Shown in pieces: positions 14,751 to 21,296 of a stretch of 28,077 nucleotides of DNA. Origin of the DNA: CAIQJJ01 sp964606085 (GTDB lineage Bacteria > Chloroflexota > Anaerolineae > Anaerolineales > UBA4823); assembly GCA_964606085.1 (NCBI GenBank), contig CAZSFD010000067.1, positions 1 to 28,077 on the forward strand, written 5' to 3'. The notes under the pieces are model-generated. The model worked only from the letters and a program-made list of their open reading frames with translations. It was not told the origin of the DNA and did no database searches. Numbering within the stretch: the stretch's first letter is position 1; the number at the start of each line of letters is the position of its first letter. Both the position numbers and the translations under genes were made by a program.

Positions 14751-15809
14751 TTATACTCTTTCGAGGCTGACTTCTTTACCTTCCACCTGGCTGCGGTAGA
14801 TGCCATCGAGAATGGCCTGCACACTGAGCGATTGTTCCGGTGGCACCGGGCTGGGCAGCCCCTCGGCCACGGCTCTGGCAAACGCCACGCATTCGAGGGC
14901 GTGCGGTTCCATCTCGTCTTCGGTCAGTTTCAGTTTGGCATCGGTCAGTTGTTTGGTGGCGTAGTTCGTGCCGTGGATTTCGGCGCTGGGCCACTGACAG
15001 CCGCCTTCCGCGCCGTAAATCCACACTTTCACGTCTTCTTCGGGGTGGTGCAGCATCCAACTGGTTTCGAGGATCAGCGTTGCCCCGCTGTCGAAGCGCA
15101 CGAAGGCGGCGGCGAAATCTTCCACGTCCATCTCTTTGGGGATGGGCGTGCGTCCCCAGGCCGAGAATGCCCCTTCGTGATGGGCCAGACCGATGCGCGC
15201 CGTGCCGCTGACCGCAACCGGCCTGGGATGCCCCATCAGCCACAGCGTCAAATCCAGCACGTGGACGCCAATGTCAATGCACGGCCCGCCGCCGGAGCGG
15301 TTTTTGTAGATGAACGTCGGCCCGACCGGCACGCCCGAACGGCGCAGCCACCAGGCGCGGGCGTGGTAGATGTCGCCCAGCGCACCGTGGTCAATTTCGG
15401 CTTTGACCGCTTGCGAGTTGCCGTGGAAGCGGAAATGCTGCGCCGTCATCAGCAGCTTGCCGCTGCGGTCGCGGGCCGCGATCATCTTGCGGATGTCGGC
15501 GGGTGTGGGGGCCAGCGGCTTCTCGCAGATGACGTGTTTACCCGCTTCGAGGGCGGCCACCACCTGCTCGGTGTGCAGCATGTTGGGCGTGCAGATGTCC
15601 ACAATGTCAATGCCAGGGTCGGCGATCAACTCGGCGGCTTTGTCATAAAATTTCGCCAAGCCGTGCTTTTCCTTCCAGGTGGCGAAGACTTCGGGGCGCA
15701 CGTCGCTGCCTGCCACCAATTCGGTATAGGGCGATTCTTTCCAGCCTGGCACATGCCAGTTGGCAATGCCGCCCAGTCCGATGATGCCGACTTTGAGAGT
15801 TTTGGTCAT
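14751..15809 (-). CDS. Gfo/Idh/MocA family oxidoreductase, paralogue 2
   Basis: The 352-residue product is a close relative of the protein at 12624-13679, with the same GLGGIA dinucleotide loop (residues 11-16), CEKPLA (EKP 96-98) and GGGPCIDIGVHVLDLTLWLMG active-site helix. Differences concentrate around residues 150-170 (LRRSGVPVGPTFIYKNR versus LRRCLLPNRDTFIKKSH), a region that can contribute to the substrate pocket in this family, so the two may act on related but different sugars. ATG 15809 is preferred over an upstream in-frame start because AAGGAG lies nine bases before it and the conserved MTKTLKVGIIGLGG begins there. It lies 26 bases after the gene at 15836-16522 on the same strand. 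Confidence 0.9.
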   Translation of the reverse strand: MTKTLKVGIIGLGGIANWHVPGWKESPYTELVAGSDVRPEVFATWKEKHGLAKFYDKAAELIADPGIDIVDICTPNMLHTEQVVAALEAGKHVICEKPLAPTPADIRKMIAARDRSGKLLMTAQHFRFHGNSQAVKAEIDHGALGDIYHARAWWLRRSGVPVGPTFIYKNRSGGGPCIDIGVHVLDLTLWLMGHPRPVAVSGTARIGLAHHEGAFSAWGRTPIPKEMDVEDFAAAFVRFDSGATLILETSWMLHHPEEDVKVWIYGAEGGCQWPSAEIHGTNYATKQLTDAKLKLTEDEMEPHALECVAFARAVAEGLPSPVPPEQSLSVQAILDGIYRSQVEGKEVSLERV

Positions 15810-15835
15810 ATCGAGATTCTCCTTGTGATAGGGTT

Positions 15836-16522
15836 TCAATGAAGTTGCTGCCACAATGCCAGGTCGAAGGCGGCGCTGCGCGAGGGGCAGTTTTCGCGGC
15901 GGCAGACCTGGCAGGTGCGAAAATCTTTCTCGGTGGGGAAAATGATGCCTGAAACGGTTTTGTTGGGCCGCATCAGGTATGAATCCGTCAGCTCGACCCC
16001 AATTTGGGCGCGCACGTCGCCGAGTAAATCGAACAGGGGGCGCTGTTGTTCAATCGGCCACACGTCGGCGTCACCAGCGCCCGGGTTCATAGACGCCCAT
16101 TTGCCCAACCGGTAGACCCGTTGCAGGTGCGCCGCCAGGTGGTCGAAGGCGCTGTGAAACAGGCGCTCTTTGATCGTATCCCACCAGAATTCTTGCAGAA
16201 AATCGTTTTCAGGCAGGGCGATGGTGTCCATCTCGTGGCCGCAGGTGGCTACGAAAGCAAACACCCGTTCCACTTGGGCCAGGTTTTGGCGCAGCATGGC
16301 GCTGGTAAAGGCCGCACCGCCAATGTGTACACGCTCAGTCCCCGCAATTTCAACATACGCTTCGGTGTAGATGGCCTTTGGCCGCCCCACCCGCCGGGCC
16401 GTTTCGACCAGGGCAGTAAATTCGCCAACGCCCCACGCTTTCACACGCGCCGCTTTGATCAGGGCCGCGAGGTCCAACCCGAAAGGGATGTTTTCAATCA
16501 CATGAGATGTAAAGTGGCCCAT
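15836..16522 (-). CDS. Stand-alone vitamin B12-dependent methionine synthase activation-domain protein
   Basis: The 228-residue product resembles the reactivation domain found at the C-terminus of MetH, which binds S-adenosylmethionine and helps re-methylate inactive cob(II)alamin. Recognisable parts are the SMNPGAGDADVWPIEQQRPLFDLLG stretch, IGVELTDSYLMRPNKTVSGIIF, and a C-terminal cysteine cluster CQVCRRENCPSR (C-x2-C-x4-C-P-x-R). Stand-alone versions with such a cysteine tail are known beside corrinoid methyltransferases, and the cysteines may hold an iron-sulfur centre or aid electron transfer. No methyltransferase or corrinoid protein is visible in the window, so the partner is unknown. 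The 5' end overlaps the tail of the ABC-F remnant by 29 bases. Confidence 0.7.
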   Translation of the reverse strand: MGHFTSHVIENIPFGLDLAALIKAARVKAWGVGEFTALVETARRVGRPKAIYTEAYVEIAGTERVHIGGAAFTSAMLRQNLAQVERVFAFVATCGHEMDTIALPENDFLQEFWWDTIKERLFHSAFDHLAAHLQRVYRLGKWASMNPGAGDADVWPIEQQRPLFDLLGDVRAQIGVELTDSYLMRPNKTVSGIIFPTEKDFRTCQVCRRENCPSRSAAFDLALWQQLH

Positions 16523-16823
16523 GAGTGTTTTCTAGCCTTCCGTCTGCCAGGTGGCCCAATGGCCGCACAGCCTGAACGCTTTGCGCCCCGTTCAGCGTGG
16601 AAAACTGCGAGAAGTAGCCAATGCGCACCCCGGCATCTACCTCCACCAGGCCCTCGTCGGGTTCTTCCTGGCCGGGGATCAGGCGCAGCAGCGTGGTTTT
16701 TCCCGCCCCGTTCTTGCCAATCAACCCGATGCGGTCGCCGGCGCTCAGGTGAGAGAAAACCTCGCGCAAGACGGGCTTATTTTCGTACGATTGGGAGATG
16801 TTGCTGAGGCGGATGATACTCAT
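16494..16823 (-). pseudogene. ABC-F type ATPase remnant (first ~86 residues)
   Basis: From ATG 16823 the product shows a clean ABC-F N-terminus: MSIIRLSNISQSYENKPVLR, Walker A GKNGAGKTTLL (residues 36-46) and the RIGYFSQ Q-loop (Q73). After QSVQAV (residue 86) family similarity stops and a short unrelated tail (RPLGHLADGRL onward) runs into the next gene, ending at 16494. Full ABC-F proteins have two ABC domains and about 500-650 residues, so signature, Walker B and the whole second domain are absent. In another frame the DNA behind the break reads GHWATWQTEG before a TAG at 16532-16534, which could be the native C-terminus after an internal deletion; this is speculative. The ATG overlaps the PIN gene stop (ATGA). 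Confidence 0.7.
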
Positions 16824-17254
16824 GCAGGATTGACCACATACGGATTGATGATCTGAACGCCGTGTACCGTTTGCCCATGCTGCATATCTTCTGAGTAAAG
16901 AATGGTGCAATTGCCTGTGATGGCAGCGGCCAGAATTAAAGAATCGTAGAAAGAATAGCCGGTCTCCGCTTTCACTGATAATCCTTTTTCGATCAGTTCA
17001 GCATTGGGGTAAACCTGGCAAAGCGGATTGAGTACTTTATGCAAATAGGTAATGCTGTCTTGAAGTGTCAGTGGCACCGGAAATTTTCGTGTCGCCGCGT
17101 TGAGAAATTCTTGCATTACCTGTACACTGATCATCCCCTGTTCGGTTTGCAAGGCCATGTTGATGAGTTGACGAGAACGTTGGCATTTTGTGGGTGATGT
17201 TTCGTCAAAGGAACAGATGAAGATATTGGTGTCGAGAAAGTAGTTAGCGCTCAT
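16820..17254 (-). CDS. PIN-domain toxin (VapC-like ribonuclease)
   Basis: The 144-residue product has the PIN-domain layout: YFLDTNIF (D8), QEFLN (E49), SFYDSLILAAA (D104) and LYSEDMQHG (E122/D123), the acidic cluster that binds Mg2+/Mn2+ for RNA cleavage. PIN toxins of VapBC-type modules cut specific RNAs and are held inactive by the partner antitoxin. The start is not certain: ATG 17254, ATG 17263 and GTG 17266 are in frame, all overlapping the end of the antitoxin gene, and none has a strong ribosome binding site, which suggests translational coupling to the antitoxin. ATG 17254 is chosen because family members begin two to five residues before the FLDTN strand. Confidence 0.82.
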   Translation of the reverse strand: MSANYFLDTNIFICSFDETSPTKCQRSRQLINMALQTEQGMISVQVMQEFLNAATRKFPVPLTLQDSITYLHKVLNPLCQVYPNAELIEKGLSVKAETGYSFYDSLILAAAITGNCTILYSEDMQHGQTVHGVQIINPYVVNPA

Positions 17255-17465
17255 TGAGTTCATCACGGGTCAGTTTGGCGCCGGTTTTTACATAGGCCAA
17301 TGTTTCCATGAGCGATTCGTATTCATTTGCATTCACGGGGCGTTCGATGTACTTGGCTAACCATTGGCGAAAAACATCATTGAGTGTTGTGTTTTCCGCG
17401 CTGGCTTTTTGGCGCGCGCGTTGAATGAGGTCTTTATTGGCGCTGAAAGTGATATTTTGAAGCAT
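17244..17465 (-). CDS. Antitoxin of the PIN-domain toxin (ribbon-helix-helix-like, DUF6364-type)
   Basis: The 73-residue product (MLQNITFSANKDLIQRARQK, then ASAENTTLNDVFRQWLAKYI) looks like a small ribbon-helix-helix DNA-binding protein: a short beta strand, a helix with DLIQRARQKA, and the T-LND-FRQWL second helix, followed by a tail that would cover the toxin. ATG 17465 has GGAGG five bases upstream, which settles the start over longer readings in this frame. The stop lies inside the toxin gene. By analogy with VapB antitoxins it probably represses its own promoter; no operator can be defined from the sequence. Confidence 0.75.
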   Translation of the reverse strand: MLQNITFSANKDLIQRARQKASAENTTLNDVFRQWLAKYIERPVNANEYESLMETLAYVKTGAKLTRDELNER

Positions 17466-17526
17466 ACTTACCTCCAGTGAAAGGTGGCTGACACTGAATT
17501 TAGTGTACACGAGCCATCGTGTGAAG

Positions 17527-18450
17527 TCAAGCTGAGCGTGTTCTGGCGCGATGCACAAGGCGGCTCATGTCAGATCGTTTTGGCACGCGCCAGGTTTCAA
17601 CTTGCGCATAGCCAATCTCGTACAACCATTCGCTCAGGTCGCCCTCAGTGACGAAAATGCCCAGCGGGGCCAGGCGGGCGGCTTGCTGCAAAATTTGGCG
17701 GATGTTGGTGGGGTCAGCGTCGCAGTAGCGGCCATAGGGCAGGTCGGTGATGATGGCATCGGCGCGCCTGGTGGATTGCCGGGCGTCGCCGCGGGTTACA
17801 TCTGCCTGGAAGCCAAAGTGGGCCAGGTTTTTGCGGCTCATGCCCACCAGCTTGGGGCTGCGGTCGCTGCCGTAGGCGGTCATGCCCACGGCGCACGCCT
17901 CGACCAGGATCGTGCCGGTGCCGCAGCAGGGGTCTAAGATGGTGCGGGCCGGCCAGGCCAGGTTGACCAACGCCCGCGCCAGGCGCGCCGGCAGGGTGGT
18001 GGAGGTGTGGTGGGGTTTTTCGTCGTGATCGTGATAGGAGTGGCTGGTTTTGGCGAGAATTTCACCGAAGGCTACGCCATCGGCTTGCGCCAGCAGCAGA
18101 AAGCGATGATCGGGGTGATCGAGGTTGGGGTAGCCGTCCAATACGTTGGCAACGGCAATTACCGCTGTGCGGCTGCGCACCGGGTTCTCTGCCGAGAGGC
18201 GCAAAAACTCTATGGCGAAGTTTTCACTGGGGGGTGGGTTGGCGCTGATTTTTGCCAGCAGTTCGTCCAGGCTGGCCGCCTGATGGAGCAGGCGCACGCC
18301 GGTATGGATATAGGCCGCCTGTGGGATCAGGTCAACCCGTTGGCAGGCGGCCAGGCCGCTTGTGTCAGGCGTGCCGCCGGTGAGGTGCTGACATTCGGCG
18401 GCGATCAGTTCGTTGCCAGGATGGCGGGTGCAAAGGGCATAAAGAGACAT
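17527..18450 (-). CDS. Trm11/TrmG10-like RNA (guanine-N2) methyltransferase
   Basis: The 307-residue product is a class I SAM-dependent methyltransferase. The C-terminal half carries the motif set of the TRM11/THUMP methyltransferase group: HHTSTTLPARLARALVNLA before the SAM loop DPCCGTGTILVEA (residues 173-185), an acidic SAM ribose position in AYGSDRSP, and the catalytic TDLPYGR (235-241), matching the (N/D)PPY class that methylates exocyclic amines. The ~165-residue N-terminal part does not clearly show a THUMP domain. The likely target is a guanine in tRNA, but the position cannot be deduced. A probable leaderless promoter overlaps the end of the upstream GGDEF gene and finishes six bases before ATG 18450. 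Confidence 0.75.
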   Translation of the reverse strand: MSLYALCTRHPGNELIAAECQHLTGGTPDTSGLAACQRVDLIPQAAYIHTGVRLLHQAASLDELLAKISANPPPSENFAIEFLRLSAENPVRSRTAVIAVANVLDGYPNLDHPDHRFLLLAQADGVAFGEILAKTSHSYHDHDEKPHHTSTTLPARLARALVNLAWPARTILDPCCGTGTILVEACAVGMTAYGSDRSPKLVGMSRKNLAHFGFQADVTRGDARQSTRRADAIITDLPYGRYCDADPTNIRQILQQAARLAPLGIFVTEGDLSEWLYEIGYAQVETWRVPKRSDMSRLVHRARTRSA

Positions 18451-18471
18451 GCCGCGATTGTATCATTGTTG
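18448..18471 (-). promoter_or_regulatory. Probable leaderless promoter with extended -10 box (RNA methyltransferase gene)
   Basis: On the minus strand TGATACAAT is followed by CGCGGC and the ATG. Its TGA is also the stop codon of the upstream GGDEF gene. The 24-bp block matches that of the ROK gene (5630-5653) at 22 positions, although the two genes are unrelated. No Shine-Dalgarno is present. Confidence 0.6.
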
Positions 18472-19983
18472 ACTTTTGTGGATGTTCTTTTCGGCATACA
18501 TGCGGTCGTCGGCTTTGTTGAAGGCGGCAGACAATTCATCGGCATAGTAGGCCACGGCGTAACCGGCGGAATACTGGATGGGCAGGTGTTGTGCGGCGGC
18601 ATTGTATTGGGCTGCAGCTTCGGCCAGGCGGTGCAGCAGCAGGTTGGCGGCCTCGTTATCGGCCTGCATGGCCAGCACGGCAAATTCGTCGCCGCCGATG
18701 CGCGCCACCAGGTCATCTTGCCGGAAGGTTTTGCGCAAGAGCGTGGCCATCTCGCTCAGCAGTTTGTCGCCGGCAGCGTGGCCGAGGGTGTCGTTGGTTG
18801 TTTTCGTGTTGTCGAGGTCGAGACTGATCACGGTGACGGGCCAGCGAAAGGTGTAGCGGTTATGGTGCATGGCATCCTCGAAGAATACGCGGTTATAGAC
18901 GCCGGTGAGGATGTCGTGGGTGGCGGTGTGGCGCAGCTCGCGTTCGATCAGCTTGCGGTCGGTAATGTTGTGCCAGATGGCCATATAACCGGCGATTTCG
19001 TCGTCGTTAGGGCGGATGGCTGAGATGCGCACTTCGTACCAGCTGGTGTTTTCGCCTTCTCCAACGGGAAATTCGTGATGGGCGGTTCTGCCGGTCAGGG
19101 TGTTATCGAGCAGCCTCATGCCGGGATGATCCAGCCGGGTGGTTATCTTGCCGATCATTTCGCGCTTTTCGATGCCAAAAATTTGGGTGGCGGCGCGGTT
19201 GATTTCAAGGATGCGCCGCTCGTTATCTACCACCAGCACACCATCGCGCATTTGTTCGACCAGGGTGGCATGAGCGAGGGGGATAACATTGAGAAACTTA
19301 TTCAACCGGGCGGCGGCCAGCATGAAGAGCGCCGTCAGGCCGAAGGCGATGGGGCTTAAATCCAGCCCCGGCCAGGGTTGGACGTTTGCCACACTGAGGA
19401 TATTGGCTATCAGCGGCAACAGGATACCAATTGTCAACAAGGCGAATTGCTGTCGGTAAACACGCCAGGTATTCCCCCACATTGTCATGGCCTGAATAAT
19501 GGCGTATACAATTAGTCCATACGAATAGATGGCATGCAGCCAAAACCACCAGCCGCGGGTGTAGCGCAATTCGGTGTATTGGGCGTGCTGGATGATGTCG
19601 TAAGACTGCCAGAAGGCGTTGTGCCACGGATTGGTAAAAACCATCCCGATGGTGAGTGCAGGGATGATCAGCAAGATGGCGAGTGTACGTCTGCTGGGCC
19701 AGTGCTGCCAGCCGGAAAATCGTAAGATGAAAACTGCCAGTGCGAGGGGGATGATCACCACGGCGGGATATTTCAAATTGCGCCAGAAGAATTTGGCCGC
19801 GCTATTCTCACTGATGTACTCGAAGAAATAACACACTGCCCAAAATGTCGCAGCCAATCCCAGGGCCGCTAAGGGCATTGCTGCGGGCCGGGCGCGCCGT
19901 TGCCAGGTGATGAGCGTTACGACGAGCGATGAAGCTGCCGAAAACAACAAAATGAATGGCACAGGGTCCAGTAGGGTTGCCAT
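18463..19983 (-). CDS. 7TM-PAS-GGDEF diguanylate cyclase
   Basis: The 506-residue membrane protein begins with seven hydrophobic segments (residues ~1-230) resembling the N-terminal 7TM module of some histidine kinases. A PAS domain (about 235-345, LVEQMRDGVLVVDNERRILEINRAATQIFG to WHNITDRK) and a GGDEF domain (about 350-500) follow. The active-site loop is a canonical GGDEF (430-434), with an RxxD inhibitory site (RQDD, 421-424) five residues before it, so cyclic di-GMP synthesis with product inhibition is predicted. The metal and nucleotide motif reads LDLDNTKTTNDTLGHAAGD: Thr replaces the usual Phe (DxDxFK) and a second Thr replaces Ile, a mild departure that may affect activity. The signal is probably an apolar or membrane-borne ligand. 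Confidence 0.85.
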   Translation of the reverse strand: MATLLDPVPFILLFSAASSLVVTLITWQRRARPAAMPLAALGLAATFWAVCYFFEYISENSAAKFFWRNLKYPAVVIIPLALAVFILRFSGWQHWPSRRTLAILLIIPALTIGMVFTNPWHNAFWQSYDIIQHAQYTELRYTRGWWFWLHAIYSYGLIVYAIIQAMTMWGNTWRVYRQQFALLTIGILLPLIANILSVANVQPWPGLDLSPIAFGLTALFMLAAARLNKFLNVIPLAHATLVEQMRDGVLVVDNERRILEINRAATQIFGIEKREMIGKITTRLDHPGMRLLDNTLTGRTAHHEFPVGEGENTSWYEVRISAIRPNDDEIAGYMAIWHNITDRKLIERELRHTATHDILTGVYNRVFFEDAMHHNRYTFRWPVTVISLDLDNTKTTNDTLGHAAGDKLLSEMATLLRKTFRQDDLVARIGGDEFAVLAMQADNEAANLLLHRLAEAAAQYNAAAQHLPIQYSAGYAVAYYADELSAAFNKADDRMYAEKNIHKSQQ

Positions 19984-19996
19984 AACACACTTCCCC

Positions 19997-20039
19997 CATT
20001 TCGAGGCTGGCAGCCAAGCAAGCTGCCAGCCTCGAAATG
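19997..20039. repeat. Long perfect inverted repeat (18-bp stem, 7-nt loop)
   Basis: CATTTCGAGGCTGGCAGC (19997-20014) pairs perfectly with 20022-20039 across the loop CAAGCAA. It lies in the 102-bp gap after the lactonase gene and before the 7TM-GGDEF gene, both on the minus strand. It is a likely 3'-end hairpin for the lactonase transcript; no U tract follows, so factor-independent termination is not assured. Confidence 0.65.
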
Positions 20040-20085
20040 CACTGTCTGGTCGCGAGTTTTCGCGCTGAACAACTGGAAGGCTGCC

Positions 20086-21288
20086 CTATCCAGCGAACTT
20101 GATGCAAACGGGCGTTGGAATATCGTTGGTTGCCAGATGGGTGAGTTTGCCAGTGGCGGGGTCGATCTGGAAGACGGTGATGCTGCTCGAATCCTGGTTG
20201 GCGGCCAGGAGCAGGTCGCCGGCGGGGGTGAGGGCGAAGTTGCGCGGCGTTTTACCGCGGGTGGGTTCGTGGCCGACGAGGGTCAACTGGCCGGTGGCTT
20301 CATCCACGGCATAGATGACGATGCTGTCGTGCGTGCGGTTGGAGCCGTAGACGAACTTGCCCGATGGGTGAACGTGGACATCGGCGCACCATTTTTGGCC
20401 GGTGAAGTCGGCGGGGACGGTGGAGATGGTTTGCAACTCGGTCAGCGTGCCGGCCTCACTATCCCAGGCGAAGACCGTCATCGTGCCGCCCATCTCGTTG
20501 ATCACGTAGGCGAACTGGCCGTTGGGATGAAAAGCGAGATGCCGCGGGCCAGCGCCGCCGGCCACCACACCTTCGCTGTGCGGGACGAGTTTGCCGTTGG
20601 CGCGGTCAATCTGGTAGACGAAGACACGATCCAGCCCCAGGTCGCAGCCGAGGGCGAATTGGCCGCCGGGGGCAATGTTGATGGAGTGGGCGTGCGGGCC
20701 TTCCTGTCGGTTTTTGTCGGGGCCGGAGCCGCGGTGCAGGGCGTTGTCGCTGGCCTCGGCCAGGCTGCCATCTGCGTTGATCGGGTACATCACGAAATTG
20801 CCGCCGGAGTAGTTGGCGGTGAGGGCGTAGTTCCCGCCTGGTTCTACGCAAATATAGCACGGCGCGCCGCCCAGCGAGGCCACGCGGTTGAGCAGGGTCA
20901 GCGAGCCATCTTCAGCCACGGCGAAGGCGCTGACGGAGTTATCGCGCGGGATGCCGAAATCGGTGCCTTCGTTGGTGGCGTAGAGGAATTTGCCCGCTGG
21001 ATGCAGGGCGAGGTAGGATGGGTTATCAGAGGCGGCTTCGGATAGAAAGGTCAGTTGGCCGGTGGCGGGGTCGAGCTGATAGAGCGCCACGCCTTTTGCC
21101 TGTCCTTTTATCCAGCCGAGGTCTTTGGTGTATGCGCCGACATAGAGTTTGAGAGGGGCCATGGTTTTCTCCGGGATGGGGGTAGGTGAAAGGGCAAACG
21201 GTTGCGTGGGTGAAGTTCCACATGCGGCGAGTGCGGCTGCGGCGCTGCTGAAGGCGCTGAGCTGGAGGAATTGGCGGCGGGTGAGCAT
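20086..21288 (-). CDS. Exported lactonase-type seven-bladed beta-propeller lipoprotein
   Basis: The 400-residue product begins with a twin-arginine signal (TRRQFLQ) and a lipobox (LAAC, Cys23), so it is probably a Tat-exported lipoprotein facing outward. Residues ~45-400 form a beta-propeller of the 6-phosphogluconolactonase (YbhE/Pgl) family, with repeated LYVGAYT, HPxGKFLYATNE, VSAFAVAEDGSLTLL, GPHAHSINIAPGGQF, GPRHLAFHPNGQFAYVINE and PRNFALTPAGDLLLAANQ blades. The cytosolic family member hydrolyses 6-phosphogluconolactone; an exported form more likely acts on another sugar lactone. It lies eight bases after the GH94 gene and is probably co-transcribed with it, which fits a sugar-degradation role. 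The ATG at 21288 is the start of the Tat signal. Confidence 0.85.
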   Translation of the reverse strand: MLTRRQFLQLSAFSSAAAALAACGTSPTQPFALSPTPIPEKTMAPLKLYVGAYTKDLGWIKGQAKGVALYQLDPATGQLTFLSEAASDNPSYLALHPAGKFLYATNEGTDFGIPRDNSVSAFAVAEDGSLTLLNRVASLGGAPCYICVEPGGNYALTANYSGGNFVMYPINADGSLAEASDNALHRGSGPDKNRQEGPHAHSINIAPGGQFALGCDLGLDRVFVYQIDRANGKLVPHSEGVVAGGAGPRHLAFHPNGQFAYVINEMGGTMTVFAWDSEAGTLTELQTISTVPADFTGQKWCADVHVHPSGKFVYGSNRTHDSIVIYAVDEATGQLTLVGHEPTRGKTPRNFALTPAGDLLLAANQDSSSITVFQIDPATGKLTHLATNDIPTPVCIKFAG

Positions 21289-21296
21289 ATTTGCGA

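Noticed and set aside
18007..19023. 338-codon plus-strand frame over the methyltransferase and 7TM-GGDEF genes
   Set aside because: It spans two genes with clear motifs on the other strand and shows none itself.
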